Source: Shinella curvata (lineage in GTDB: Bacteria; Pseudomonadota; Alphaproteobacteria; Rhizobiales; Rhizobiaceae). From it: a stretch of 64,000 bases of DNA. Of this stretch, positions 1 through 8,992 are shown piece by piece. A model generated the notes under the pieces. It was not told the origin of the DNA. It did no database searches and saw nothing but the letters and a program-made list of their open reading frames with translations. The DNA lies in NCBI RefSeq assembly GCF_022899935.1, contig NZ_JALJCJ010000001.1:270053-334052 (forward strand), read 5' to 3'. A program made the position numbers and the translations under genes. Position 1 is the stretch's first letter; every line of letters begins with the position of its first letter.

Positions 1-2
1 AC

Positions 3-77
3 GCGCCCTTCGTCTATCGGTTAGGACGCCAGGTTTTCATCCTGGAAAGAGGGGTTCGACTCCCCTAGGGCGTGCCA
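3..77 (+). tRNA. tRNA-Glu (UUC)
   Basis: A 75-nt cloverleaf can be drawn. The acceptor stem GCGCCCT pairs with AGGGCGT (one G-U), followed by discriminator G and an encoded CCA at 75-77. The anticodon stem CCAGG/CCTGG encloses loop TTTTCAT, giving anticodon TTC. The T arm GGGGTTCGACTCCCC is canonical. It decodes glutamate. Confidence 0.96.
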
Positions 78-212
78 CTTTTCCAGCATCGACATTTCTT
101 ACCGATCAAGCTGCCGCAGGCCTCCTTAGGGGCTCTTCCGCAAGACAAACAGCCTGTCGCGATACGATTCCGTATTGGATTTTCACGCGTCTTTCCATCA
201 CTTCCCGCGATC

Positions 213-244
213 GAAAAAATGGCCCCATCTTTCGATGGAGCCAT
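213..244 (-). terminator. Rho-independent terminator of the RTX gene
   Basis: Read on the minus strand, an 11-bp stem with one mismatch (219-229 with 234-244) and a GAAA loop is followed by a run of six T. It lies 43 bp beyond the stop codon of the RTX gene at 287. Confidence 0.75.
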
Positions 245-286
245 CCGTCTCTTTATCGATGTGACCGCCGAAATTTATGTCGGCAG

Positions 287-3200
287 TTACAGGATGAAGT
301 CTCCCTTCACGAGGTTCAGACGGTCGTCGAGATGCAACACGAAATCGGCTTTGCCGTCGCCGTTCCTGTCGCCGTAGACATAAGTATCCGACGCAGCCTT
401 GACGAAGCGAAGCTCGCCGGCCTTGTCGTTGAAACCCTGCGTTCCGATGAAGGTGAAAGCTTGGTTTCCGCCGACCTTTGTGTTCGCATCGATCGCCGAC
501 AGGCTGATCCTGTCACCCTGGCCATGCGAAAAGTCGAAGATCGTATCCGTTGCGCTCTTGAACCTGGAGAGATCGCCGACCGACTTGAAGACAAAGGTAT
601 CCTTACCGGCACCACCGTAAAGATCATCCGCTCCGGCGCCGCCAGTGAGCGTATCATTGCCCTTGCCGCCCGAAAGCTTGTTGTCGCCGGTATTGCCGAT
701 AAGCTTGTCGGCAAACCGGGAACCGGCCAGGTTTTCGATCGAGCTGTAGGTGTCGCCCTTCGCTTCGCCCGCATTGCTGGAAGCCTTCGCAAGGCTCGCG
801 GTGACACCCTTGGTGGCGCCGGTATAGGACGCCGTGTCCGTACCGCTTCCCCCGATCAGGCGATCGGCACCGCCGCCACCGGTAAGCGTGTCGTTCCCCT
901 TGCCGCCGTTCAGCGTGTTGGCGGACCCATTGCCGAGGAGCTTGTCGGCAAATTTCGAGCCCGTCAGGTTTTCGATCGAGCTGTAGGTGTCGCCGTCCGC
1001 ATCGCGGGTATTGCTGGACGCATCCGCAAGGTTTGCCACAACGCCTCGCGTGGCGTTCGAATAGGATGCAGTATCCGCACCGCTGCCGCCGATCAACCTG
1101 TCCGCGCCGGCACCGCCAATAAGCGTGTCGTTGCCTCTACCGCCGTTCAGCGTGTTTACAGAGCCGTCGCCGATCAGTTTGTCGGCGAAGATGGAACCGG
1201 TCAGGTTTTCGATCGAAATATAGATGTCGCCCGCTGCATCCCCGGTGTTGGAGGAGGGTTTCGCAAGGCTGGCAACGACGCCTGCGGTCGCGTTTGAATA
1301 GGCCGCGGCATCCCTGCCCTCGCCACCATTCAGGCGATCGGCTCCCTTTCCGCCGATCAGTTTGTCATTGCCGTCGAGACCCTTGATGTGATCCGCAGCA
1401 TCCGTTCCCAGCAGGACATTGTTGCCGTCGTCGCCCTGGATGATGTCGTCAGGCTTGAAATTGGTGATCTGCAACACGAAGGTTTCGGTCGTGGAGCCGC
1501 CACGCCCGTCCGTCGCCGTTACCTCGAACGTCCGTGTGGGAGAGCCGTTCGTCGCCGTATCGAAATCGATGTTTGCACCAGCCTTCAGCAACAGCTGATT
1601 GCCGACCCGTGTGAACAGGGCATTGCCGGCAGCATCAAGCGTGAACGTCACCGGATCGCCGTCCGCATCGGTCCCGCTGAGAGTGCCAACAACCGTTCCC
1701 GCCGCCGCATTCTCGACCAAAGACCCAGCCTGCGTGAAGTTTACGCCGGAGGGGGCGACGTTCACGAGCGTGCTGGCCGTACGCGTCTGGTCGGAGAAGA
1801 CGAACGTCTCCACGGAGACGACCTTGTCCGTGCCGTCGAAGCTTGCGCCCCGCTCATCCTCGATCGTGAAGCCGGACGATGTCTTGGTGATCGTGTAGTC
1901 CGAGCGCTTTCCGGAAAGGATGAGCGTGTCGTTGTCATTGCCGCCGTTGAAGCTATCATTGTTGGCGCTGGCGACGAATGTATCGTTGCCGCCAAGCCCA
2001 TGAACGGTGTCGCGTCCAAGCCCGCCATCAATCAGGTTGGCTGAATTGTTGCCCAGCAGGGTATCCCCGCGACGACTGCCGACCAGATTTTCGATGCTGA
2101 TATAGCTGTCGCCCGCCGCATCGCCCTCGTTGCTGCCGGTGTTGAGCAGATCGACTTTCACGCGACCTATGGAGCTGGCGTAGGACGCCGTGTCCTCTCC
2201 GCCGCCGCCGTTCAGGGTGTCGCCGTCAGCGCCGCCGTCGAGCGTGTCGTTCCCCTCGCCGCCCTTCAGGGTGTCGCCGCCGGCGCGGCCGTAGAGTACG
2301 TTATCCTTGGCGTTGCCCGTGATGATATTGACGCCATCGGAACCGATCGCGTTCTCGAAATTGATCAGTTCGTCGTCGCCACTCCTACCGGCGGCAAGGT
2401 CGATGTCGATATCGCCGATCCCCTGGATCAGTTCATACGTGTCGATGCCACCCTTGCCGTCGAATGAATCGCTACCGCCCACGCTGAGGAAGTGATCGTC
2501 GTAGTTGCCGTCGGCTGCCGAAATACTGTCATCGAACTTCGAGTCGATGACCCACATGGCTTCCACCTGAAAGATCTGCGTCTTGAGATCGGGAAGATTG
2601 CGAACCTCATCGGGCTTGAGCTCGAAAACCACTGGGGAAGAACTGTTCTCGAAGTCGATGACGGCGGTGTCGGTCCCCGCGCCGCCATTGATGACCGTGT
2701 CGTACAGGTCGGACTGGATAACAGAGGTCCCGATATAGATCTGAGTCAGGCCGGAAATGTAGTCAGTGCCGAGGAAATGGGCGAAATAGTTGGTGGAGAC
2801 GATGAAGTCGTTGCCGTCGCCGCCGTTCATATTGTCTTCGCCGTCGCCGCCGAAGAGGAAGTCGTTGCCCTTATCGCCCTTCAGAATGTCATTGCCGCCG
2901 CCACCATAGAGACGATCGTCGTTGATGCCGCCGTTGATCGTGTCGGCCGAAGCGGTGCCGCGCACCCAGAACGCATCGATGCCGGAAATTTCCGTCGTGC
3001 CGTTCGGCAGCGTGAAGGTGCCGTCGGCGATCAGGTTGAGCGGCGACAGCAGCGACGAGGTGAAAGAAAGGTCGATGACCCCGGTGTTGAAGCCCGCGCC
3101 GCCATCGATCGAGAGATCGGCGCCGGGGTCGTCGATCGCGGACTCGTTGAAGATGTCATACCATTCGTCTTCAAGAAACTGGCGATCGAGTTCGTCACTG

Positions 3201-3484
3201 ATCCCCGACAGCGGTCCGGCGAATTTCTCTATGTAGCTCAGATAATTGCTGTCGCAATAGAACAGAAAATCATCCCCCACGCCGCCGCTCAGGGTGTCGT
3301 TCCCCTCGAACCCGCCGAGAAAATCGTCTCCACCTGCGCCATCGATCCTGTCGTTTTGAGAGGATCCGAAATATAGATCCGTTCCATCGGTCCCGACGAT
3401 ATCGACCTGTGATGAAGGATTAAGAAGAATGTCGTTGTCCGGCGAAACGTCAGAATTCTTCAGGATCGTATAAACTTTTACCAT
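287..3484 (-). CDS. Large RTX calcium-binding protein with cadherin-like domain
   Basis: Predicted 1065-residue secreted or surface RTX protein. Glycine/aspartate nonapeptides of the GGxGxDxLx type occur in blocks at about residues 35-75, 175-230, 380-430 and 690-960; in this family they fold into a calcium-binding beta-roll. A cadherin-like domain lies at about 575-680, and the last 100 residues resemble the C-terminal secretion region of serralysin-type RTX proteins. There is no N-terminal signal peptide, as expected for type I secretion, and no exporter genes are in the window. I chose the ATG at 3484 because GGGAG sits 8 nt upstream; an in-frame codon further upstream lacks this. An adhesin or matrix role is inferred. 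No catalytic domain is recognisable, so an enzyme cannot be excluded but has no support. Confidence 0.85.
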   Translation of the reverse strand: MVKVYTILKNSDVSPDNDILLNPSSQVDIVGTDGTDLYFGSSQNDRIDGAGGDDFLGGFEGNDTLSGGVGDDFLFYCDSNYLSYIEKFAGPLSGISDELDRQFLEDEWYDIFNESAIDDPGADLSIDGGAGFNTGVIDLSFTSSLLSPLNLIADGTFTLPNGTTEISGIDAFWVRGTASADTINGGINDDRLYGGGGNDILKGDKGNDFLFGGDGEDNMNGGDGNDFIVSTNYFAHFLGTDYISGLTQIYIGTSVIQSDLYDTVINGGAGTDTAVIDFENSSSPVVFELKPDEVRNLPDLKTQIFQVEAMWVIDSKFDDSISAADGNYDDHFLSVGGSDSFDGKGGIDTYELIQGIGDIDIDLAAGRSGDDELINFENAIGSDGVNIITGNAKDNVLYGRAGGDTLKGGEGNDTLDGGADGDTLNGGGGEDTASYASSIGRVKVDLLNTGSNEGDAAGDSYISIENLVGSRRGDTLLGNNSANLIDGGLGRDTVHGLGGNDTFVASANNDSFNGGNDNDTLILSGKRSDYTITKTSSGFTIEDERGASFDGTDKVVSVETFVFSDQTRTASTLVNVAPSGVNFTQAGSLVENAAAGTVVGTLSGTDADGDPVTFTLDAAGNALFTRVGNQLLLKAGANIDFDTATNGSPTRTFEVTATDGRGGSTTETFVLQITNFKPDDIIQGDDGNNVLLGTDAADHIKGLDGNDKLIGGKGADRLNGGEGRDAAAYSNATAGVVASLAKPSSNTGDAAGDIYISIENLTGSIFADKLIGDGSVNTLNGGRGNDTLIGGAGADRLIGGSGADTASYSNATRGVVANLADASSNTRDADGDTYSSIENLTGSKFADKLLGNGSANTLNGGKGNDTLTGGGGADRLIGGSGTDTASYTGATKGVTASLAKASSNAGEAKGDTYSSIENLAGSRFADKLIGNTGDNKLSGGKGNDTLTGGAGADDLYGGAGKDTFVFKSVGDLSRFKSATDTIFDFSHGQGDRISLSAIDANTKVGGNQAFTFIGTQGFNDKAGELRFVKAASDTYVYGDRNGDGKADFVLHLDDRLNLVKGDFIL
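629..1342 (-). repeat. Three tandem 240-bp coding repeats in the RTX gene
   Basis: An 80-residue module occurs three times in a row (about residues 715-952 of the protein). Each copy runs from a nonapeptide block through a TASY-like segment and an SIENLTGS-like segment to the next block. Stretches such as the one around 730-756 recur almost unchanged 240 bp away (970-996). A more diverged copy lies near residues 420-500. Such repeats can change copy number by recombination. Confidence 0.85.
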
Positions 3485-3690
3485 TTTCGTTCTCCCACTT
3501 CCGGTGAACTTATCTGGGTAGAATTTTGGCGTTCCTACATGATCCCATCGTTTGCACTGGTGGTTTAAATGCAACAGCGCCATGGCATATCAAGAAGACC
3601 CAAAAATATCCCAGAAATCCCCAGTTTAACAAAATACTTACCAAATATTATTTTTATACGGCCTCACATGAAAGTCCATAGGGCTACAAG
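3485..3690. promoter_or_regulatory. AT-rich intergenic region upstream of the RTX gene
   Basis: This is non-coding and markedly more AT-rich than its surroundings, especially 3600-3660. It must hold the promoter for the RTX gene on the minus strand. I see no confident -35/-10 pair or operator, so only the location is supported. Confidence 0.4.
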
Positions 3691-3691
3691 A

Positions 3692-3716
3692 CCGGTGCTT
3701 TTATTTTTAGCACCGG
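3692..3716 (-). terminator. Hairpin after recJ, possible terminator
   Basis: A perfect 8-bp inverted repeat CCGGTGCT/AGCACCGG is separated by a 9-nt A/T loop, 35 bp beyond the recJ stop. No T-run follows on the minus strand, so termination is plausible but not certain. Confidence 0.45.
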
Positions 3717-3750
3717 GACTGCGATCAATATAAAGAGGGTTAATCTGCGG

Positions 3751-5559
3751 CTAGAAGGCCTTTGCGGCGTCCAGCATACGGAACTGTATGCGCCGGCTGC
3801 CCTGCCAGCTGTCGGCGGAAAGCGTGCCGGCGACGTGCACGGCCTGACCGCGCTCCTTCATCAGGAAGATGCCGAGATCCGCATCGGCGGCGCGGAAGGC
3901 CATGGCGTCGATGCGCCCGCCATCGGGGCCTTCGAGGCTGACGCGCAGGTGATTGACACCGACGGGGCGCACATCGCGGATACGGTGCGCCGGCAGCGCG
4001 AAGATCGGTTGCGGATGGCCCGAACCGTAGGGGCCGGCCTGTTCGAGCTGGTCGGCAAGCGCGAGCGTCGCACCGGTGGCGCTGAGAGCGCCATCGATCT
4101 TCAGCGTCTCTACCGCCACGAGATCGCGCACCGTGCGCTCTGCCTTCGCCTCGAAGAAGCCGCGCAGGCGGCCGAGCTTTTCCCGCTCCACCGTCAGTCC
4201 CGCCGCCATGGCGTGACCACCACCCTTGACGAGAATGCCCTCGTCCACCGCCGCGCGCACCATGCGACCCATGTCGAAGCCGCTGATCGAGCGGCCGGAG
4301 CCGGTGCCCTTTCCGGAGGGATCGAAGGCAATCGCAAAGGACGGGCGGCGAAAACGGTCCTTGAGACGCGAGGCGAGCAGGCCGACGACGCCGGGGTGCC
4401 AACCTTCCCGCGCCGTCAGGATCACCGAAGCGCCCTCGCCCGTGCCATATTCCGCCTGCGCTTCGGCCTCCGCCTCCGCCAGCATGGCGGCCTCCATGGC
4501 CTGGCGCTCGCGGTTGAGGTCGTCGAGCTGCTTGGCGATCCGCTCGGCCTCGCCGGGCTCGTCGATGGTCAGCAACCGGCTCCCGAGTGCAGCATCGCCG
4601 ATACGTCCGCCGGCATTGATGCGCGGGCCGACGAGGAAACCGAGATGATAGGGCGTGACCGGCCCGCCGATACCCGCCTGTTTTAGCAGCGCGGTCAGCC
4701 CGGCATTACCGAGATGGCGCGCGGCGACGAGGCCTTTCACCACATAAGCGCGGTTCAGCCCCTTCAGCGGAACGACGTCGCACACCGTGGATAGCGCCAC
4801 GAGATCGAGCATGGAAAGCAGGTCGAGGGTTTTCGCCCTGCCGTCACCACGCTCGCGCAAAAGGCGCTGCAGCGCCACCAGCACGAGGAAGACAACGCCG
4901 GCGGCGGAGAGATGGCCCTGCCCCGACAGATCGTCCTCACGGTTCGGATTGACCAGCGCATGCGCCAGCGGCAGGTTCTCGCCGACCTGATGGTGGTCGA
5001 TGACGACGACATCGATGCCACGGTCTCTGGCGACGGCGAGCGATTCGTGGCTCGTCGAGCCGCAATCCACCGTGACGATCAGCTGCGCACCGCGCTCGAT
5101 CAGCTGCCCGATCGCATTGGGGTTCGGCCCGTAGCCCTCAAAAATGCGGTCAGGAATGTAGATTTCGGCCTCGACGCCAAAATGCACGAGGAAGCGATAG
5201 AGCAACGCCGAGGATGACGCGCCGTCCACGTCATAATCGCCAAAAATCGCCACGCGCTCGCGCCGCTCGATGGCGCGCGCCAGCCGCTCCGTCGCGATCT
5301 GGCAATCCATCAGGCTATAGGGTTCCGGCATCAGCCGGCGCAGCGTCGGGTCGAGGAATTCGAGCGCATTGTCGAACGGCACGCCGCGGCCGGCCAGTAC
5401 GCGGGAAATCAGGTCCGGCAGGCCATGGTTCTGGCTCATCGCCAAGGCGCGGTTTTCCCCCGCCTGGTCGAGCCGCGCCACCCAGCGCTGCCCGGTCGCC
5501 GAGCGTTCGACGCCGAGAAACGGCCTGACGACGGGATCTGCGTTTTCCAACATGCTCAT
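3751..5559 (-). CDS. recJ: Single-stranded-DNA-specific exonuclease RecJ
   Basis: RecJ degrades single-stranded DNA 5' to 3' in RecF-pathway recombination, mismatch repair and base-excision repair. The 602-residue product shows the DHH phosphoesterase motifs: GDYDVDGASS near residue 95, VDCGS, and IDHH with a following VNPNR. After these comes a DHHA1 region with the KGGGHAMAAG motif near residue 415, and an OB-like C-terminus. Length is normal for alphaproteobacterial RecJ. I placed the start at 5559, where GGAG lies 5 nt upstream; an ATG at 5574 has no ribosome-binding site. The gene follows hom on the same strand, but a palindromic repeat separates them, so a single operon is uncertain. 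Confidence 0.95.
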   Translation of the reverse strand: MSMLENADPVVRPFLGVERSATGQRWVARLDQAGENRALAMSQNHGLPDLISRVLAGRGVPFDNALEFLDPTLRRLMPEPYSLMDCQIATERLARAIERRERVAIFGDYDVDGASSSALLYRFLVHFGVEAEIYIPDRIFEGYGPNPNAIGQLIERGAQLIVTVDCGSTSHESLAVARDRGIDVVVIDHHQVGENLPLAHALVNPNREDDLSGQGHLSAAGVVFLVLVALQRLLRERGDGRAKTLDLLSMLDLVALSTVCDVVPLKGLNRAYVVKGLVAARHLGNAGLTALLKQAGIGGPVTPYHLGFLVGPRINAGGRIGDAALGSRLLTIDEPGEAERIAKQLDDLNRERQAMEAAMLAEAEAEAQAEYGTGEGASVILTAREGWHPGVVGLLASRLKDRFRRPSFAIAFDPSGKGTGSGRSISGFDMGRMVRAAVDEGILVKGGGHAMAAGLTVEREKLGRLRGFFEAKAERTVRDLVAVETLKIDGALSATGATLALADQLEQAGPYGSGHPQPIFALPAHRIRDVRPVGVNHLRVSLEGPDGGRIDAMAFRAADADLGIFLMKERGQAVHVAGTLSADSWQGSRRIQFRMLDAAKAF

Positions 5560-5608
5560 CGCGGCTCCGGCCATCAGAATGCGGGCAAAGGCCTCACAAC
5601 CTCTCCTC

Positions 5609-5685
5609 CGTCATGCTCGGGCTTGACCCGAGCATCCACCGACGCGGATGCCGCGGGGATCCTCGGGTCAAGCCCGAGGATGACG
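5609..5685. repeat. Rhizobial REP-like palindromic element
   Basis: Two hairpins, GCTCGGGC...GCCCGAGC-like at 5615-5633 and CCTCGGGT...ACCCGAGG-like at 5661-5679, are themselves arranged as an inverted pair flanked by CGTCAT and ATGACG. This is the familiar intergenic palindrome scattered through rhizobial and related genomes. It fills the hom-recJ gap and may affect transcript stability or termination. Confidence 0.85.
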
Positions 5686-5745
5686 TTGCGGGTGGTGCGA
5701 CGGTCGTCAGCAACCATGTACTATGCCGCTGCGAATAAACGGCAA

Positions 5746-7068
5746 TCAAGCCGTCTTCGGACGCTCGATGCGGATCACCTGCGGTTCGCCGACGAGATAA
5801 CCCTCGCCCTTGATGGAGGCGACGGCCTTGCGGACCGAATCTTCCATCGTCGCGTGGGTGACGAGGATGATGGTCTTGGGATCGGTCGATTCGGTGGTCG
5901 ACTGCGCGCGCTGCACGATCGATTCGAGCGAGATGCCGTTTTCCGCCATGTGCTTGGCGATGCTGGCGAAGACGCCCGTGCGGTCTTCCACGGAGAGGCG
6001 GATGAAGTAACCGCCGTGGTGCTTGCGGATCTGCGCACGCTTGTAGGGCTGAAGTGCCGCCGCTGGGCGGCCGAGCACCGGCACGGTCTGCGCACCCGGA
6101 CGGCTCTTGGCGATATCGGCGATATCGCCAAGCACGGCCGACGCCGTGGCATTGCCGCCCGCGCCGGGACCGACCATCAGCAGCTCGCCGAGAATGTCGG
6201 ATTCGATGGCGACAGCGTTCGTCACGCCATCGACCTGCGCAATGACGCTGTCGAGCGGCACCATGGTCGGGTGCACGCGCTGTTCGACGCCGGTATCGGT
6301 CTTCTGCGCCACGCCGAGCAGCTTGATGCGGTAACCGAGATCGGCGGCAGCACGGATGTCGTCGATGGAGATATTTGTGATCCCCTCGAGATAGATGTCG
6401 TCGGCCGCGATCTTCGTGCCGAATGCGAGCGTCGTCAGGATCGACAGCTTGTGCGCGGTGTCGTTGCCCTCGATGTCGAAGGCCGGGTCGGCTTCGGCAT
6501 AGCCGAGACGCTGGGCTTCCTTCAGGCAGGCCTCGAAGGACAGGCCCTCTTTCTCCATCTTGGTCAGGATGTAATTGCAGGTGCCGTTCATGATGCCGTA
6601 GACGCGCGAAATCGTGTTGCCCGTCAGGGATTCGCGCAGCGCCTTGATGACCGGAATACCGCCGGCAACCGCCGCCTCGTAGTTGAGGATGCAGCCGTTC
6701 TGTTCAGCAATGACGGCAAGCTCGACGCCGTGGGCGGCCAGCAGCGCCTTGTTGGCGGTCACGACATGCACGCCGCGCGACAGCGCCGCCTTGACGGCCG
6801 AATAGGCCGGATCGCCCGAGCCGCCCATCAGTTCGACGAAGACGTCGATCTTGGCATCGCGGGCAAGTGCGACGGAATCATCGAACCATTCGGCAGAAGA
6901 AAGATCGACGCCACGGTCGCGCCCCTTGGAACGCGCAGTAATCGCGACGATCTCGATCGGCCGGCCGCAGGTCGTCGTGAGCATGTCCCTGCGTTCGACG
7001 AGAATCTTCGCGAGCGAGGCACCAACGGTCCCCAAGCCCGCAATGCCGATCTTCAGGGCATCAGCCAT
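5746..7068 (-). CDS. hom: Homoserine dehydrogenase
   Basis: Reduces L-aspartate semialdehyde to homoserine with NAD(P)H, the branch point to threonine, methionine and isoleucine. The 440-residue protein has the N-terminal dinucleotide-binding motif GLGTVG (about residues 11-16), the family segment AGGIPVIKALRESL near 140, and a C-terminal ACT domain (about 350-430) typical of threonine feedback control. Two ATGs lie 6 nt apart at 7074 and 7068; I chose 7068 because AGGA is better spaced for it. It lies 57 bp after the aminotransferase gene on the same strand, so the two are probably co-transcribed. Confidence 0.96.
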   Translation of the reverse strand: MADALKIGIAGLGTVGASLAKILVERRDMLTTTCGRPIEIVAITARSKGRDRGVDLSSAEWFDDSVALARDAKIDVFVELMGGSGDPAYSAVKAALSRGVHVVTANKALLAAHGVELAVIAEQNGCILNYEAAVAGGIPVIKALRESLTGNTISRVYGIMNGTCNYILTKMEKEGLSFEACLKEAQRLGYAEADPAFDIEGNDTAHKLSILTTLAFGTKIAADDIYLEGITNISIDDIRAAADLGYRIKLLGVAQKTDTGVEQRVHPTMVPLDSVIAQVDGVTNAVAIESDILGELLMVGPGAGGNATASAVLGDIADIAKSRPGAQTVPVLGRPAAALQPYKRAQIRKHHGGYFIRLSVEDRTGVFASIAKHMAENGISLESIVQRAQSTTESTDPKTIILVTHATMEDSVRKAVASIKGEGYLVGEPQVIRIERPKTA

Positions 7069-7125
7069 GGTCATGTCCTATGTTTGGAAGAAGGCCCTGC
7101 GCTGGAACGCGCAGGGCGGATGGTT

Positions 7126-8346
7126 TTAGCGATGGGCGTTGAGCGAGATGACGTTGTGCATCGTCTCGTCGGCCGTGGAAAGGAACTTCTTGATATTGCG
7201 CGCCGCCTGACGGATGCGGTGCTCGTTCTCGACGAGCGCGAGGCGGACATAATCGTCGCCCATCTCGCCGAAGCCGATGCCGGGTGCAACCGCCACATCC
7301 GCCTTCTCGACGAGCAGCTTGGAAAACTCCAGCGAGCCGAGATGACGGAACTTTTCCGGGATCTTTGCCCAGGCGAACATGGTCGCGGCCGGCGGCGGAA
7401 CTTCGAAGCCGGCCTTGCCGAACGTATCGACCATCACGTCGCGGCGGCGCTTGTAGACATTGCGCACTTCCGCGATGTCGGAGCCATCGCCGTTCAGCGC
7501 ATGGGTCGCCGCCACCTGGATCGGCGTGAAGGCGCCATAGTCGAGGTAGGACTTCACGCGCGTCAGCGCGGCGATCAGGCGCTCGTTGCCGACGGCAAAG
7601 CCCATACGCCAGCCGGGCATGGAGAAGGTCTTGGACATGGAGGTGAATTCCACCGCCACGTCGATGGCGCCGGGCACCTCCAGAACGGATGGCGGCGGAT
7701 TGCCTTCATCGAAGTAGATTTCCGAATAGGCAAGGTCTGACAGCACGATGATGTCGTGCTTCTTCGCAAACGCGATGACGTCCTTGTAGAAATCAAGCGA
7801 GGCGACATGCGCCGTCGGGTTCGACGGATAGTTGATGATCAGCGCAAGCGGCTTCGGGATCGAGTGGCGCACGGCGCGCTCGAGCGGCGGGAAGAAGCTC
7901 TCGTCCGGCTCGACGGACATCGAGCGGATCACGCCGCCCGCCATCAGGAAGCCGAAGGCATGGATCGGATAGGTCGGGTTCGGGCAGAGAATGACGTCAC
8001 CCGGCGCGGTGATCGCCTGCGCCATGTTGGCAAAGCCTTCCTTGGAGCCGAGCGTCGCGACGATCTGCGTCTCCGGGTTCAGCTTCACGCCGAAGCGACG
8101 GGCATAATAGGCGGCCTGGGCGCGGCGCAGGCCCGGAATGCCCTTCGAGGAGGAATAACGGTGCGTGCGCGGGTCCTGCACCACTTCGCACAGCTTGTCG
8201 ACGATCGCCTTGGGCGTCGGCAGATCGGGGTTGCCCATGCCAAGGTCGATGATGTCGGCACCACCCGCTCGCGCGCTTGCTTTCAAACGGTTGACCTGTT
8301 CGAAAACATACGGCGGCAGACGCCGGACCTTGTGAAACTCTTCCAT
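7126..8346 (-). CDS. Class I/II pyridoxal-phosphate aminotransferase
   Basis: A fold-type I aminotransferase of 406 residues. The phosphate-cofactor lysine is in SMSKTFSMPGWRMGF (about residue 240). N-terminal DLGMGNPDLPTP, NPTYPIH and INYPSNPTA segments are typical of the AlaC / LL-diaminopimelate-aminotransferase-like group. Its place directly upstream of hom is conserved in rhizobia and suggests amino-acid metabolism of the aspartate or alanine family, but the substrate cannot be told from sequence. The start at 8346 has GGGG 7 nt upstream; the reading frame stays open to 8415 without a better start. Confidence 0.9.
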   Translation of the reverse strand: MEEFHKVRRLPPYVFEQVNRLKASARAGGADIIDLGMGNPDLPTPKAIVDKLCEVVQDPRTHRYSSSKGIPGLRRAQAAYYARRFGVKLNPETQIVATLGSKEGFANMAQAITAPGDVILCPNPTYPIHAFGFLMAGGVIRSMSVEPDESFFPPLERAVRHSIPKPLALIINYPSNPTAHVASLDFYKDVIAFAKKHDIIVLSDLAYSEIYFDEGNPPPSVLEVPGAIDVAVEFTSMSKTFSMPGWRMGFAVGNERLIAALTRVKSYLDYGAFTPIQVAATHALNGDGSDIAEVRNVYKRRRDVMVDTFGKAGFEVPPPAATMFAWAKIPEKFRHLGSLEFSKLLVEKADVAVAPGIGFGEMGDDYVRLALVENEHRIRQAARNIKKFLSTADETMHNVISLNAHR

Positions 8347-8519
8347 CTTTAACCCCGTTAGGCGTGAAGTCCCTTCGGCAGCCCTGCCGGAGGACGCAAA
8401 CTTCACGCGACTCAAGTAGTCGATTACGGGCGAAAGCGTTCAAAATGAAGGCGCTCCGCCCGCACCGGCGGCCATCGGCCGCCTTCCGCTTTGCTGCCAA
8501 ACGGCAAGAAAGGCAAGTG

Positions 8520-8867
8520 CTAATTCGTCTTCTGGATTTCCGAAAGCGTCTGCTGGCCGTGACCATCGCGCAAGGCCTGCAATTCGGCGAGCTGGCGGCG
8601 GTATTCGGCCTCGGAAATCGCACCGGAGCGGCGGCGATTCGTCAGTGATGTCAGGCGGCCGCTGATGGCGGATGCCTCCTCGTCGCCCATCTGCTGCGTC
8701 TCGGCGCTGACGATGGCGGTGATATCGGGATAGGCTTCGGAACGGTCGGCACCGGCATTGATCGTCGCGGCCGACTGCGTCGACGTCGAGGAGGCGCAGG
8801 CCGAGAGAACGGCCGGCACGGCGGCCATGAGAAGGACGGCGCTCAAGCGCCTGATTTCGAACGCCAT
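8520..8867 (-). CDS. Small lipoprotein with SHOCT-like C-terminus
   Basis: A 115-residue predicted lipoprotein. The N-terminus has a basic start, a hydrophobic stretch and the lipobox LSAC at about residues 21-24, so it should be lipid-anchored after signal peptidase II cleavage. The mature part is polar. Residues about 80-97 (SGAISEAEYRRQLAEL) resemble the short SHOCT oligomerisation motif. It is divergent from phaC, with 125 bp between the starts. No function is known to me. Confidence 0.8.
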   Translation of the reverse strand: MAFEIRRLSAVLLMAAVPAVLSACASSTSTQSAATINAGADRSEAYPDITAIVSAETQQMGDEEASAISGRLTSLTNRRRSGAISEAEYRRQLAELQALRDGHGQQTLSEIQKTN

Positions 8868-8992
8868 GTGGCTGTATGCTCCTGTCGAAACGACCGGTTC
8901 CGGATATTGCCGGGAAAGGCTGTCAGGCCCTTGTAATCTGTTTCGGACAGAATGTAAAAATACAAAAGAGACAATAAAATCGGGAGGAAGAG

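Noticed and set aside
5425-7740. Very long plus-strand open frame of 771 codons opposite recJ, hom and the aminotransferase gene.
   Set aside because: It is the antisense shadow of high-GC genes whose minus-strand products are unmistakable; the translation shows no domain.
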